A stretch of 64,000 nt of DNA from an uncultured Pseudodesulfovibrio sp. (GCF_963675635.1 NZ_OY776488.1:2934001-2998000); one strand, 5' to 3'. Positions 44,475-54,520 are shown, counted from the stretch's first letter. Notes: generated by a model not told the origin, from the letters alone. Numbers and translations: made by a program.

Positions 44475-46373
44475 TTACTGGAGAATCTCTGGCTGGACGA
44501 TGTCGATCTTCGCATTCTTGCTCAGCTCATCCATGAAGGCTGCGAGCATTTCCTTGCGGTAACTCTGTCCTGCCTGTTCCATCCAGAATTGCTTCTGTTC
44601 CTGCCATGCTTCTTCAGAAGCGGGAATGCGTTCGTTCAGTCGGACGACCAGAACGCTGTTCGGCATGGTGTAGACCAACGGCAGCCACGTGGTGTCCTTG
44701 GTCGCGAAGATGGCTTCTGTCAAGGGCTTGCTCTGGCCGAGTTCTGCAATGTCACCCTGGCGGCCAAAAGGCTTGGATGTCTTGATACGGTCAGCATAGG
44801 TCTTGGCGGCCTTGTCGGCGTTTGCTCCGGTCAGCTCAGCATGAATTTTTTCAGCTTCATTCTGGGCCATTTCGTCACTTTTCTGCTTCTTGATGCTGTT
44901 GACGATAGTCGCTTTGACTTTGTCCAGCGGCATGAGTGTCGGCGGAATGTCATAGACCTTTTCAACGAGCATATAGCCGCCGTTGACGGCAATGGGTGAC
45001 CTGTGTACGTCGCCGGGAGTCATTTCCTGAACGGTCTTGGCCGCTTCAGGGGTCAGGCCGAATATTTGTGTCAGGAAGATCGCAGGCATGGGCTCGGTGA
45101 CGACAGCCTCAAGGTTGAGTTCCTTGGCAATGTCATCAATGTTCATGCCGGACACGAGGCGATCCATGGCCTGGTCCAACTGTTCGGTGATCTTCTCGGA
45201 TGCTTTTTCCTGAGCGATTTTGGTGCGCAGTTCATCTGTGGCTTCTTCCAAAGTCCGGGTAGAAGCGTCTTTTCGTTCTTCGACCTTGATGATGTGCCAG
45301 CCGAACTGGGTTTTGACCAGGCCGGAGATCTCACCTGTGGCGGTATCGAATGCTGCCTTTTCAAATTCAGGCACCATGGCTCCGCGACCAAACCAGCCGA
45401 GCTCTCCGCCGTTAGGACCACTCGGTCCTTCGGAATATTTCTGGGCAAGAGCTGCGAAATCGTCACCGGACTTGGCTATTGTGAGGACGTCTTCAATCTT
45501 GCTTTTTGCTTTTTCTTTGTCAGCATCAGAGTCGGTATCCTTGACCATCACGAGGATGTGACGGGCGCGAACCTGTTCTGGCTGTTGCAACTCTGCCGAG
45601 TTGGCGTCGTAGTATGCTTTGATTTCCTCGTCGGTGACGTCCTGGAATTTGGACAAGGCGTCTGGGGTGAAGGGGATGATCCGCAGGCGAACCTGTGCAG
45701 GAGCTGTGAAGCGATCCTGGTTGGTCAGGAAGTACGCCTTGATTTCATCGTTGGAAACAGTCGCAGTATCCATGAAGTCTTGGGGAACAATCTGGATGTA
45801 GTCGATGCTGACCTGTTCACCCACCCAGTCGAAAATCTGGCGAGCCTGAGCCGGTGTGGCGGCAGCAGCACTGCCGACGCCCTGCTTGACCTTTTCGATA
45901 ATCAATTCCTGCTTGAAGTCGGCTTCAAACTGGGCCGGAGTCATACGAATGCTCCGCAGTGCGGATTGATAGATGCCCTTGTCGAATGCACCGTTCTTGT
46001 TTTTGAACATGGGCTGGGACGCGATACCTTCGACCACTTCCGTGTCTGATGCGCCGATACCGAGTTTGTCAGCTTCACCCAGCAGAAGTTTTTTGCTGAT
46101 AAGCTCACCCATGACCATTTGCTTGAACTGTGCACTCTGCAACTGTGCGGAGGTGACGTTCGGATTGGAACGGCCGATGGCCTCTGCCATACGTTGGTAG
46201 GCAAATTCGTATTCGGCTCGTGTAATGGCCTGGTCGTTCACGGTTGCCAGAACCGGATCGCCTGTGGGGGCAAGGCCGGACATACCAAAGGCAAAGACGA
46301 AAACGATGATGATGATGGCAAACAGGATCTTGACGATCCAGCCGGAGGCGTTCTCACGCATTATCTCTAACAT
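44475..46373 (-). CDS. ppiD: Periplasmic peptidyl-prolyl isomerase PpiD-like
   Basis: 632 residues, anchored by one N-terminal helix ([19 protein letters not shown], about 11-30). A SurA-like N-terminal chaperone part follows. A parvulin PPIase domain lies near 265-365, with RARHILVMV, the [20 protein letters not shown] segment and [10 protein letters not shown]. The rest, with the second SurA-type half, matches PpiD length (623 in E. coli). It assists folding of secreted and outer-membrane proteins at the membrane. GGAGCTAAA precedes the ATG. It is upstream of nothing evident in the same operon; aconitase comes next on the same strand. Confidence 0.92.
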   Translation of the reverse strand: MLEIMRENASGWIVKILFAIIIIVFVFAFGMSGLAPTGDPVLATVNDQAITRAEYEFAYQRMAEAIGRSNPNVTSAQLQSAQFKQMVMGELISKKLLLGEADKLGIGASDTEVVEGIASQPMFKNKNGAFDKGIYQSALRSIRMTPAQFEADFKQELIIEKVKQGVGSAAAATPAQARQIFDWVGEQVSIDYIQIVPQDFMDTATVSNDEIKAYFLTNQDRFTAPAQVRLRIIPFTPDALSKFQDVTDEEIKAYYDANSAELQQPEQVRARHILVMVKDTDSDADKEKAKSKIEDVLTIAKSGDDFAALAQKYSEGPSGPNGGELGWFGRGAMVPEFEKAAFDTATGEISGLVKTQFGWHIIKVEERKDASTRTLEEATDELRTKIAQEKASEKITEQLDQAMDRLVSGMNIDDIAKELNLEAVVTEPMPAIFLTQIFGLTPEAAKTVQEMTPGDVHRSPIAVNGGYMLVEKVYDIPPTLMPLDKVKATIVNSIKKQKSDEMAQNEAEKIHAELTGANADKAAKTYADRIKTSKPFGRQGDIAELGQSKPLTEAIFATKDTTWLPLVYTMPNSVLVVRLNERIPASEEAWQEQKQFWMEQAGQSYRKEMLAAFMDELSKNAKIDIVQPEILQ

Positions 46374-46439
46374 TTTAGCTCCAGTAGCTCTGTTTGACAG
46401 GACACCACCCCGATAAATGGGGCGGCAATTGCTCGCTTC

Positions 46440-48362
46440 TTATGATTGATCTTCTCTGACAGCATTGAGAAGTCCACCTGACTGGATAATCTCCAGTTCC
46501 TTTTTGGTCAAATCATTTGTGACCTGGATGGTTTCACCAGAGTCCACTGAAATGCCTATGATTCCGCCAGGAGTCATGTCGCTGGCCGGAATGGTCAATC
46601 CGCTGCCTTCTGACAGTGTGTCGTAATCTGCAGGGTTGACCAACAGCAAAGGCAATATGCCGAAGTTGATCAGGTTGGCACGGTGGATACGGGCAAGAGA
46701 TTTAACGATGACTGCCTTGACGCCGAGATGGCGCGGACCGAGAGCTGCATGCTCACGGCTGGATCCCTGGCCGTAGTTCTCTCCGCCAAGGATCACACCC
46801 TTTCCGGCTTCCTTCATGCGCCCGACGAACCCCTGGTCCACTCGGCTGAAGATGTATTGGCTAATTGCCGGAATATTGGACCGCAGGGCCGTGATTTCGG
46901 CACCAGCAGGCAGGATGTGGTCTGTGGTGATGTTGTCTCCGACTTTGAGCAGCACGTTGGCCTCAATGGTGTCGGGAAGCTTGTCGAAATCTTCCAGGGC
47001 AACGATGTTTGGTCCGCGCAAAATGTCGACAGAATTGGTGTCTTCAGGCGGGAACACGAACAGGTTGCGAATTGACGGCACGTCTTCGGGCAGTTCCACG
47101 CGCTCTGGAGCCGGTCCCCAGGTGGCGGGATCGGTGAATTCACCGTCCAGCGCGAGACGCGCAGCGGCTTGAGCCGAAGCCAGATAGACTTGGCCGTCAA
47201 GTGTGCCGGAGCGTCCTTCAAAGTTGCGGTTGAAGGTGCGAACTGACACACCGGCAGAAATCGGAGAGCCACCCATGCCGATGCACGGGCCGCAGGAACA
47301 TTCCAACAGGCGTGCCCCGGCGTCGAGCAGCGGTTCGATGAGTCCTTCTCGAGCCAACATCTTCATGACCTGCTTGGAACCGGGAGAAATCATCAGATCG
47401 GTTTCAGGTGGCGTCTGTTTTCCTGTCAGAATCTGGGCTGTGTTCTTGAGGTCGGAATAGGACGAATTGGTGCAGGAACCGATGGCACACTGATCGATTT
47501 TCTTTCCGGCCAGATCCTTGATCTTGCACACTTGATCCGGCATGTGCGGTTGGGCGACCAGTGGCTCAAGTTCGGAGAGGTTGATTTCAATGACATCATC
47601 ATACTGAGCGTCTTCATCGGCGACCAATTCCATGAAGTCGTCCAGACGACCCATCTTCTCCAGAAACTCTCTGGTCCGGTCATCGGAAGGGAAGATCGAG
47701 GTCGTGGCGCCGAGTTCCGCACCCATATTGGTGATGGTGGCACGATCCGGTACGGAAAGAGCTCCCACACCGGGTCCGGCGTATTCAAAGACTTTTCCCA
47801 CGCCGCCCTTGACGGTCAGGCGGCGAAGCAGTTCGAGGATTACATCTTTGCCAGCAGTCCAGCCGGTCAGTTCGCCGGTCAGATTGACCTTGACCACTTC
47901 CGGCATGGGAATGAAGTAAGCCTCGCCAGCCATAGCGAGTGCTACGGACAATCCGCCCGCACCCATGGCCATGGAACCGATACCGCCTGCAGTCGGTGTG
48001 TGGGAATCGGAACCGATCAAGGTTGCTCCGGGTTTGCCGAAGTTTTCCAGGTGCAGTTGATGACAGATGCCGGTGCCTGCAGGGGAGAACACTGCGCCGG
48101 ACTTGGCAGCCACGGTGCGCAGATAGCGGTGATCATCGGGATTGCGGAAGCCCATCTGCAACGTATTGTGGTCAACGTAACTGACAGACAGGTCGGTTTT
48201 GACCTTGCCGATGCCGATAGCTTCGAACTGGAGCCACGCCATGGTGCCTGTGGCATCCTGGGTCAGGGTCTGATCGATGCGCAGTCCCACTTCATGTCCG
48301 GGAATCATTTCACCGGAGACGAGGTGCTTTTCAATAATCTTGTGCGTAATGTTCTTGCCCAT
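46440..48362 (-). CDS. Aconitate hydratase
   Basis: 640 residues of the aconitase superfamily, interconverting citrate and isocitrate. Cluster ligands are in IGSCTNSSYSDLKN near 299 and CSCGPCIGMGGSP near 357. QVGLRIDQTLTQDATGTMAWLQFEA at the N-terminus and GSSREHAALGPRHLG near 540 (swivel domain) match the shorter bacterial/archaeal aconitase form that is often mistaken for LeuC. Mitochondrial-type AcnA/AcnB are much longer. GAGGATTGAAGAC precedes the ATG. The gene feeds biosynthetic 2-oxoglutarate formation in an SRB with an incomplete cycle. Confidence 0.93.
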   Translation of the reverse strand: MGKNITHKIIEKHLVSGEMIPGHEVGLRIDQTLTQDATGTMAWLQFEAIGIGKVKTDLSVSYVDHNTLQMGFRNPDDHRYLRTVAAKSGAVFSPAGTGICHQLHLENFGKPGATLIGSDSHTPTAGGIGSMAMGAGGLSVALAMAGEAYFIPMPEVVKVNLTGELTGWTAGKDVILELLRRLTVKGGVGKVFEYAGPGVGALSVPDRATITNMGAELGATTSIFPSDDRTREFLEKMGRLDDFMELVADEDAQYDDVIEINLSELEPLVAQPHMPDQVCKIKDLAGKKIDQCAIGSCTNSSYSDLKNTAQILTGKQTPPETDLMISPGSKQVMKMLAREGLIEPLLDAGARLLECSCGPCIGMGGSPISAGVSVRTFNRNFEGRSGTLDGQVYLASAQAAARLALDGEFTDPATWGPAPERVELPEDVPSIRNLFVFPPEDTNSVDILRGPNIVALEDFDKLPDTIEANVLLKVGDNITTDHILPAGAEITALRSNIPAISQYIFSRVDQGFVGRMKEAGKGVILGGENYGQGSSREHAALGPRHLGVKAVIVKSLARIHRANLINFGILPLLLVNPADYDTLSEGSGLTIPASDMTPGGIIGISVDSGETIQVTNDLTKKELEIIQSGGLLNAVREDQS

Positions 48363-48478
48363 GTCTTCAATCCTCGATGTTCAAAAGGGTCTCTCTGAAA
48401 ACCGTTTGAGCGCATGCCAGAGGTCGTCCGGGTCTCTCACCTCCCGGATGTGATGCGCTCAATCGGGTGTTGCCAGTG

Positions 48479-48784
48479 TTAGAACAGAAATCCGTTCTTC
48501 ACGCCGCTATTGCTGTCCATTTCCGCAATGCCGAGATTGATCCGGTTGATTTTGTTGGTGCGGAATTTGATTTCCACATCCAATCGCAGTTTGTCCTGCT
48601 GCGTCTGGAAAATCTCATTATGGTAATAGACACCGGCTTTCGGGTCTTCGTCGTCTCTGAGCTGGCGGATTCTGAGCATCGCTTCATCGCGTTCAGCGGT
48701 CAGTTTCGCGACTTCGGCCTCCAGGGTCGGTATGTCGTCGCTGAGACGAGTCTCAACGGATTTTGATTCTTCTGCGTGTGTCAT
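48479..48784 (-). CDS. Small coiled-coil protein, unknown
   Basis: 101 residues, strongly charged, with a heptad-like region (DIPTLEAEVAKLTAERDEAMLRIRQL, about 15-42) and then KLRLDVEIKFRTNKINRINLGIAE. No signal peptide or membrane helix. The ATG was preferred over a GTG four codons upstream. Its start region overlaps the last 32 bases of the EPSPS-like gene, so the two are probably coupled. I do not recognise the family. Confidence 0.65.
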   Translation of the reverse strand: MTHAEESKSVETRLSDDIPTLEAEVAKLTAERDEAMLRIRQLRDDEDPKAGVYYHNEIFQTQQDKLRLDVEIKFRTNKINRINLGIAEMDSNSGVKNGFLF

Positions 48785-50636
48785 CTTTTGTCTCACGTAC
48801 CGGTTTGGGTTTCATGATGCCGGTGGGCAGGGAATTGTAGAAGTTCCAGAACTCGGGCCAGGTCGCGGTGACCTCGCCATGGTTTTCGAGCACAATACCG
48901 GGTACGGCATAGGCGGCCAGAGCGCAACCCATGGACCAAATCGGTTCCGGACTGAACCATGTGCTGTCCCATACGTGCTTTCCGGGCTTCAGTTCGATGC
49001 CGCTGTCGGTGATTTCGTAAGAAGCACCCATGCGATCAAGCAGCTCAAGGGCTGTGGGGTTCTCTGCTCCGACCAGGGTGGCGTTGCCGACCTTGAGAGC
49101 CAGTGCGAGTGCCAGTGGCATAAGCTCCGCATCTTCACCAAGGGTGATCTCCGCGTTATCAGGCAAGGGGCCTTCCATGGTCGCAACCACGTTTTCCGTG
49201 GCAACGGTCACTTTCAGACCGAGGTTGCCCAACTGTTTGAGCACCTTGTCGGCGTGGTCGTTTTTGGGCCAGGCTCCTTCGATATTGATGGAACCTCCAC
49301 TCAGGATGGGCAGAGCCAGAAGCATGGAGTTGAGTTTGACGGATAAAGGCAGGAGCGGGGAAGCGTCGATGGTCGGAGCGCCGTCGGGGACAGTGACCGA
49401 ATCCTTTTTCAGTACGGCTTCAATACCGCAGACGTTCAAGACTTCAACGGCTTCGGCTACGCGGTCACGGGCTTCACTGTTCAGGCCCTTGATAGTCAGA
49501 CCGCCAGGGAAGGACCATGCAGCCAGAGTCAGCGCGGCTGCAAATTCCGGGTCGACGTTGCCTGGCAGGGTGATTGCCTCATCCATGAAGCCGCCACATT
49601 CCAACCGCACGGGCAGGCCGGGGTTGTTCGGGTTCATGGGGACAAGGCGTGCGCCGAGACTCGGCAGGATTTTGTTCAGGGAGGCGACGTCCAGCAGTTG
49701 TAGGGCGGGTTTGCCCGTGAACTTACAGCGACCTGCATGCCCCAGAGCCAGGCACAGCAGCATATAGAAATTGAAAGGGTCTTCGCCTACAAAGGCCATG
49801 TTGCCTTCGAATTCAAGGGTTTTGCCGCCCTCGTTTTTGATCCAGTCTTCGTCCCATGTGATCGGGGCGCCAACCTGTTTCAAAGCTTTGGCCAGATCTT
49901 TGTTCGGTGCATTCATTGTCACCGGGGACAAGGTTGTTTTTGCGCCTGCACTGGCGGCCATGGCGAGCATCATGCGAGTGAAACGGAAGGACCGCGGTCC
50001 TGCGATACCGGCCTTGATGCGGTCAACACGGGGGGCGAGCTTATAGCCTTCACCTTCAAACTTCTTGCGAACATCAGCCAGCGAAAACTGGTTGAGTATG
50101 GTGAAGAGCTGTTTGGCGAGCTTGGCGTCGAGGCTGAGCTCTCCGGCCTTGCGGTCAAAGGAGCCCCGGAGCAATTTTTCGAGTTTGGGATCGACAAGGG
50201 ATTTCTGCCTGGATTTACGCCATGCGCCTTCCTTGCGGATGAGGAACGCACGTTTTTCCAGCAGATGCAGGATCTGGTCGTCTATGTCGGAAATGTCGTT
50301 GAATCGGTGTCCGGCGACTACATCGGACTTGGCGGGAGCATCTTCATCAGGCATGGGTCTTTCAGGCTTGTTGCCGAAGAAATCACGACCACCGCGGTTG
50401 CCACCACCGCGTTTGTCGAATTTGCGGCCGCCATCTCTGGGACCATCACGCTTTTCGAATTTGCGTGGGCCACGGCTGTCATCTCTACGTGGAGCCTGGC
50501 TGTCGTCTCGACGAGGAGCTCGACTGTCATCTCTGCGAGGAGCTCGACTGTCATCTCTGCGAGGAGCTCGGCTGTCATCTCTGCGTGGTCGTTCCGAGGA
50601 GGGACCACTGCTGTCGTTTTTGCGGATCTTGATCAT
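48753..50636 (-). CDS. EPSP-synthase-fold protein with chorismate-mutase-like N-domain and RD-repeat, probably degenerate
   Basis: 627 residues. Residues 17-56 are five copies of an eight-residue PRRDDSRA-type repeat, then an Arg/Gly-rich stretch. Residues 112-190 resemble an AroQ-type chorismate mutase helix set (DIDDQILHLLEKRAFLIRKEG). Residues from about 210 have the two-domain EPSP-synthase pattern. But key sites look altered: GPRS for GxKS, no GNAGT motif, and KNDHADK where the usual DRE/R-rich loop would be. So catalytic AroA activity is doubtful. The start was set by MIKIRKN. It may be an inactive aromatic-pathway relative or an RNA/DNA-binding protein; no aromatic genes are adjacent. 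Confidence 0.7.
   Translation of the reverse strand: MIKIRKNDSSGPSSERPRRDDSRAPRRDDSRAPRRDDSRAPRRDDSQAPRRDDSRGPRKFEKRDGPRDGGRKFDKRGGGNRGGRDFFGNKPERPMPDEDAPAKSDVVAGHRFNDISDIDDQILHLLEKRAFLIRKEGAWRKSRQKSLVDPKLEKLLRGSFDRKAGELSLDAKLAKQLFTILNQFSLADVRKKFEGEGYKLAPRVDRIKAGIAGPRSFRFTRMMLAMAASAGAKTTLSPVTMNAPNKDLAKALKQVGAPITWDEDWIKNEGGKTLEFEGNMAFVGEDPFNFYMLLCLALGHAGRCKFTGKPALQLLDVASLNKILPSLGARLVPMNPNNPGLPVRLECGGFMDEAITLPGNVDPEFAAALTLAAWSFPGGLTIKGLNSEARDRVAEAVEVLNVCGIEAVLKKDSVTVPDGAPTIDASPLLPLSVKLNSMLLALPILSGGSINIEGAWPKNDHADKVLKQLGNLGLKVTVATENVVATMEGPLPDNAEITLGEDAELMPLALALALKVGNATLVGAENPTALELLDRMGASYEITDSGIELKPGKHVWDSTWFSPEPIWSMGCALAAYAVPGIVLENHGEVTATWPEFWNFYNSLPTGIMKPKPVRETKDDTRRRIKIR
50469..50588 (-). 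repeat. Five tandem 24-bp repeats inside the EPSPS-like gene
   Basis: Five near-identical 24-base units, visible on the forward strand as repeated GTCATCTCTGCGAGGAGCTC-type blocks. They encode the PRRDDS(R/Q)(A/G) segments. In-frame length and high identity make copy-number variation likely. Confidence 0.85.
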
Positions 50637-50940
50637 CGTCTTACCGTCTTCCTTATAAATGATATGGTTCCTCTTCAAAAAAAGAGGAATCGACTTCCTA
50701 CCGTGAAAGTTCCTGATATGCAAGCGTTGCGAAAGAGGCGTCTATGAAGGTCTATCCTACTTGTTTACTGGGACTTAGTGATTGGTCGTGACTGTATGGC
50801 CTTGATTGTGCTATGAAAAAAATAATAAACTCAGCAACAATGCTAAGGTAACTTAACAGCGTGCGGGACTGTAGAATAAACAGGTAGTGCCCGTGTATCT
50901 AAATGAATAAATTGATTTTTAAAAAAAATGGAGGTTTGTG
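50637..50940. other. Intergenic region between EPSPS-like (-) and lipoprotein (+)
   Basis: 304 bases, AT-rich, with short poly-A runs. A small TTCCTCTT/AAGAGGAA hairpin lies just before the EPSPS-like gene. GGAGG is the lipoprotein's ribosome site. No gene or clear operator was seen. Confidence 0.4.
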
Positions 50941-51378
50941 ATGCGGAATATCTTGATCGTGGCATTGCTGATCTGTTTCGTCTCGGCCGGAGTTGGCTGT
51001 GCGAACAAGGCACAGCAAGGAGCAACAGTGGGCGGTCTGGCTGGTGCAACCATTGGTGCGTTGACCTTCAATGATAAGTTGCTCGGTGCGGCAGTCGGTG
51101 CAGGTGTCGGTGTCCTGATGGGCTATATTGTCGGCAATGAGTGGGATAAAAGTGATGAAAAACAGGTTCAAAACACTCTCGAGAGAGGTCGATCCGGCCA
51201 AGCGCAGTCTTGGACCAACCCAGACACCGGCGCGAGTTATACCGCAACTCCGACACCACCTTACATGTCAGAAGATAAAGTATATCGTGACGTGGTTATC
51301 AAAGATGCCAAGGACGGACAGGAAATAATGGCAAAGGCCTGGCGTGATGACAAGGGTGTCTGGCATCTCAAGCAGTAA
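50941..51378 (+). CDS. Glycine-zipper outer-membrane lipoprotein
   Basis: 145 residues. The signal ends in VSAGVGC, so Cys19 is the lipidated residue. A glycine-zipper stretch follows (GATVGGLAGATIGALTF and GAAVGAGVGVLMGYIVG, about 26-65), as in the 17-kDa surface antigen and SlyB-like lipoproteins. The C-terminus has TPPYMSEDKVYRDVVI and ends in WRDDKGVWHLKQ. Such proteins embed a glycine zipper in the outer membrane and may help envelope integrity. GGAGG before TTTGTG sets the start; a GTG one codon earlier was ignored. Confidence 0.82.
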   Translation: MRNILIVALLICFVSAGVGCANKAQQGATVGGLAGATIGALTFNDKLLGAAVGAGVGVLMGYIVGNEWDKSDEKQVQNTLERGRSGQAQSWTNPDTGASYTATPTPPYMSEDKVYRDVVIKDAKDGQEIMAKAWRDDKGVWHLKQ

Positions 51379-51430
51379 AGTCTCAGCAACAAGTGGTTCA
51401 TAAGAATTGCCAAAGAAGCATTGGTACTCA

Positions 51431-51459
51431 GGGAGGAAATCGGTCATCGATTTCCTCCC
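51431..51459. terminator. Bidirectional terminator
   Basis: GGGAGGAAATCG pairs with CGATTTCCTCCC around a five-base loop, between the convergent lipoprotein and EamA genes. Confidence 0.75.
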
Positions 51460-51464
51460 TTTGG

Positions 51465-52301
51465 TTACGGCTTGGGTCTGGCTGTTCCGGCAATTCCTCG
51501 AAGTGTGACAGCACCAACCACCAGCAGGCCGCCGGATAGAGCCCACGCGCCGGGGACTTCCCCGTACCCGACAGCCACAAAAACGGGATTGAAGATCGGT
51601 TCCAGCATCATGATAAGGATGGCTTCAAGGGCACCGAGCCGTTTGATAGCCCAGGTGTAAAATACGAGTGATACACCTTGTTGCAGAATACCGAGATAAA
51701 ACAGTCCCATCCAGCTTTCGGCTGAAGGAATTGTGTCGAACATGAAAGGAAAGCCGCACAAGGCGGTAATACAGTGTCCCATGATGACTGATTCGACAGG
51801 GGAGGCGTCTTTTTGCGCGCGCATGCACAGAGTGAATAAGGCGTACGACACGCCAGTGCCGATGGCGATGATGTTGCCCCACAGCCCGGTGGGCGTCAGT
51901 TTGTCGAGGAAGAAGAGCGTCATGCCGCCGACTGTGAACGCGATAAAAATCCAGTCACTTCGTCGTGTTTGTTCTTTAAGAAACCTCGGTGCGAGCAATG
52001 CCACGTATACCGGGGCTGTGTATGCCAAAAGAATGGCGTTGGCCGAGGTTGTCAGCTTGGTGGCAACTACATTGGTAATGAGTAAGCCTGCATACCCCAG
52101 GGCCGCGCCCCATTGGATGGGAGAAAAGCAGAAGCGGAGCTTGCTGCGAAAAATCAGTATCAGGGTCGCTGCAGCGAGACCACTGCGCAATCCAGTGATT
52201 GCCATGGGGTGCCAGTCGACGAGTTTGATGGCCAATCCGCCAGAACTCCAGACGAGTGCGGTGGCCGCCATCAGGAATATGGCCTTGGTATGGTCTTTCA
52301 T
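51465..52301 (-). CDS. EamA/DMT-type transporter
   Basis: 278 residues, ten helices in two EamA repeats. Notable segments are ALVWSSGGLAIKL near 13, ILLAYTAPVYVALLAPRFL near 90 and AILIMMLEPIFNPVFVAVG near 228. It is related to the other two EamA transporters in the window but not identical. The start MKDHTKAIF was preferred over a longer frame because AAATGGACTT precedes it. The substrate is unknown. It sits next to, but is not clearly co-transcribed with, sat. Confidence 0.82.
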   Translation of the reverse strand: MKDHTKAIFLMAATALVWSSGGLAIKLVDWHPMAITGLRSGLAAATLILIFRSKLRFCFSPIQWGAALGYAGLLITNVVATKLTTSANAILLAYTAPVYVALLAPRFLKEQTRRSDWIFIAFTVGGMTLFFLDKLTPTGLWGNIIAIGTGVSYALFTLCMRAQKDASPVESVIMGHCITALCGFPFMFDTIPSAESWMGLFYLGILQQGVSLVFYTWAIKRLGALEAILIMMLEPIFNPVFVAVGYGEVPGAWALSGGLLVVGAVTLRGIAGTARPKP

Positions 52302-52561
52302 AAGTCCATTTCTTTGCTGGAAATTCAATCCAAAAGCAATAAAGAACTCGTGCGGTCACCCTCGATCAATTCCTTTAATTATGCTTCTTGCAGTGTGTGT
52401 ACTTCAAGGGGGTATTCAAAACGTTTTGAGGCGTGCAAGGGTGGAGAAGAGACGAATATTTTGAAACTGAGCATCGGTTGGATGAGGGGGCAGCCGTACG
52501 TGAGAGATTGCGGATCGACTCGTCGTCTTAAGCTGCACTTGGCCGTATTCGCAGACAAATG
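52302..52561. other. Gap between EamA and sat
   Basis: About 260 bases with no convincing gene. Short open frames lack ribosome sites and do not resemble known proteins. The EamA promoter should lie here, but no clear element was seen. Confidence 0.4.
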
Positions 52562-52565
52562 AAAA

Positions 52566-52595
52566 GGGGGACTGGCTTGAGCCAGTCCCCCTTGA
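52566..52595 (-). terminator. Terminator of sat
   Basis: GGGGGACTGGCT pairs with AGCCAGTCCCCC around TG, giving TTTTC on the leftward strand after the stem, 30 bases after the sat stop. Confidence 0.85.
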
Positions 52596-52624
52596 ATAGT
52601 CAGCGTGAGCCGACCGGCAGACAC

Positions 52625-53908
52625 TTACATGTCGGCGCCGGAAGCAGCCTTCTGCATCTTGACCTCAACCTTTTCGGTCAGGCCAGCGTAGTACTCGCGC
52701 AGGATGACGAGAACTTCGTCGCGACCAAAGTGGTCGACAACTTCGGCGCCCTCGGAAAGGGCCTTACGCAGCTTGGTACCGGACAGGATGACGCGGTCTT
52801 CTTTGGTATGGGGGCACGTACGCATGGAAGCCATGCCGTCGCACTTGTAGCAGTAGAAGGTCCAGTCGATGTTCATGTTGCGGCAGAGCAGAGCCTTTCC
52901 GGGCTCGGCGGAGCAACCATCTTGGTAAGGGATCTTCTTGAAGATTTCCTGAGCTTCGAACAGACCGTAGAAATCGCCAACACCAGCGTGGTCACGACCG
53001 ATCAGCATGTTGTTGATGCCGTAGTTCTGACGGAAGGTGGCGTGAATGAGGCCTTCACGAGGACCGGCGTAACGCATGTCCAGAGGGTAACCAGCGTTGA
53101 TGACGTTCTCGGGAACGAAGTAGTTGTCGATCAGGGTCTGGATGCACTTGATGCGGACGTCACCCGGGATATCGCCCGGCTTCAGGTTACCGATCAGGGA
53201 GTGAATCACGACGCCGTCACACACTTCCACAGCGATCTTGGCCAGGAATTCGTGGGAACGGTGCATGGGGTTACGCAGCTGCAGAGCAGCAACGTTGGAC
53301 CAGCCGCGTTTTTCCATTTCGGCGCGGATCTGAGCAGGAGTCAGGTAAACACCGGGGAAACGAGCGGCGTAGTTGCCTTCGGACAGAACTTTAACAGGAC
53401 CGGCCAAGTTGTACTTGCCCTGAGCCATGACCATCTGGACGCCAGGATGATCTTCCATGGCAACTTTCCAGAAGACGTCATCAGCGGACTCTTCGCCCTC
53501 GCCCTTGTAGACGAGTTCGCATTCCCACTTCTTGTCGGCTTCGGTCATTTCGTATTTTTCTTCGATCTTCATGGTGGCGTAGACGGTGCCGTCAGCAGCC
53601 TTCAGAGCGACTTCATCACCAACTGCAACTTCTTCGTCGTCGGTGGCCAGAGTGATGGGGATGGGCCAGAATGTGCCGTCAGCCATCAGGAAGTCTTTGC
53701 AGACGCCCTTCCAGTCAGCCTTGGTCATGAAGCCGTTCAGCGGAGAGAAACCACCGATACCCATCATGATCAGATCGCCCTTGGCGCGATCAGAAATTTC
53801 GAGAGTCTTCAGGCCTTCAGCCTTTTTAATTTCAGCTTCGAGCTCAGCGCCTTCGAGCAGGCAGCAGACGAGACCTTTTCCACCGTGAGGTGCTACGAGG
53901 TTGGACAT
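52625..53908 (-). CDS. sat: Sulfate adenylyltransferase (ATP sulfurylase)
   Basis: The 427-residue homo-oligomeric ATP sulfurylase of dissimilatory sulfate reduction; it activates sulfate to adenosine 5'-phosphosulfate. Motifs: [11 protein letters not shown] near 214 (the HXXH-type ATP site), [13 protein letters not shown] near 310 and a C-rich zinc site [17 protein letters not shown], then MRTCPHT near 345. It begins [25 protein letters not shown] is a strong ribosome site. It faces aprB across a 612-base divergent control region. The PPi released must be removed by a pyrophosphatase, not found in the window. Confidence 0.97.
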   Translation of the reverse strand: MSNLVAPHGGKGLVCCLLEGAELEAEIKKAEGLKTLEISDRAKGDLIMMGIGGFSPLNGFMTKADWKGVCKDFLMADGTFWPIPITLATDDEEVAVGDEVALKAADGTVYATMKIEEKYEMTEADKKWECELVYKGEGEESADDVFWKVAMEDHPGVQMVMAQGKYNLAGPVKVLSEGNYAARFPGVYLTPAQIRAEMEKRGWSNVAALQLRNPMHRSHEFLAKIAVEVCDGVVIHSLIGNLKPGDIPGDVRIKCIQTLIDNYFVPENVINAGYPLDMRYAGPREGLIHATFRQNYGINNMLIGRDHAGVGDFYGLFEAQEIFKKIPYQDGCSAEPGKALLCRNMNIDWTFYCYKCDGMASMRTCPHTKEDRVILSGTKLRKALSEGAEVVDHFGRDEVLVILREYYAGLTEKVEVKMQKAASGADM

Positions 53909-54520
53909 TTAAGCCTCCTAAATAGTTTTTGTCAATGAAACCATTGCCTTAATTCATGGCGTGCGATTCATGCCGCTTCATTAACCATGATTATTTCCCA
54001 TGTAAGGGTCAGCCTTTATTGTACGTTTGTGAAAGTCGTGTCAAGCTGTTTTTTCCGACAAAAGTGTTACTTTATAATATGTATTGTAACAAAGATGGCC
54101 GCTTAGACTTTTTCAGAAAAAAGTCTAGAAATAAGTTGTCTTTGTCGGTATTTTTTATCTAGTTATTTTAGATAGTTAAAACTAAATAAGTTTTTCGCGG
54201 TCGGTATTTGAAAAAAGGCTTGCATTGAACTGTTCATTTACACTAATAACTTGATTGTTTCATGGATTTAGAAAGGCATTTGCGAGAGGCTTCACCTTGG
54301 TGGGAATTGGGTGGAAAACCAGGTTTTATGCCGATATCCGAGAGACTCGTGCCGAGTGGGATTGATGCCGCTTGTTAAAAAATTCACTTTCACGTTGACA
54401 AGGGTTGATCGTCTTGCTAATTCCCAGATTCCGCGCAGTTGAACTGTGTGGTGCATATTTTGTTTAGGTAGAGGATGTCGGTTATTGTGAATAATAAAAC
54501 CCTATTTAGGAGGAGAAGTT
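53909..54520. other. Divergent control region between sat and aprB
   Basis: 612 AT-rich bases. Besides the sat promoter/Rex-like site (listed next), it contains a TGTTAC-n15-GTAACA dyad (54065-54091), a TAGACTTTTT/AAAAAGTCTA hairpin near 54106-54130, a TGAACTGTTCA palindrome (54226-54236), and TTGACA at 54395-54400, a possible aprB -35 whose -10 match is weak. No gene was accepted. Confidence 0.5.
54018..54044 (-). promoter_or_regulatory. Candidate sat promoter with a Rex-like operator
   Basis: On the leftward strand TTGACA (54044-54039) and TACAAT (54023-54018) are spaced 15 bases. Over the -35 and spacer lies TTGACACGACTTTCACAA, whose right half equals the Rex half-site (TTTCACAA) and whose left half is imperfect. 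Rex represses sat in Desulfovibrio vulgaris, so this placement is meaningful. The 15-base spacing is short. Confidence 0.5.

Noticed and set aside
46440-48362. 3-isopropylmalate dehydratase large subunit
   Set aside because: The protein includes the fused C-terminal swivel domain and is 640 residues, which suits aconitase rather than LeuC.
52379-52624. 81-codon leftward frame between EamA and sat
   Set aside because: It overlaps the sat terminator, has no ribosome site and shows no known family.
53956-54162. 68-codon rightward frame in the sat-aprB gap
   Set aside because: No ribosome site, overlaps the probable sat promoter and operator, and has a sequence unlike a folded protein.
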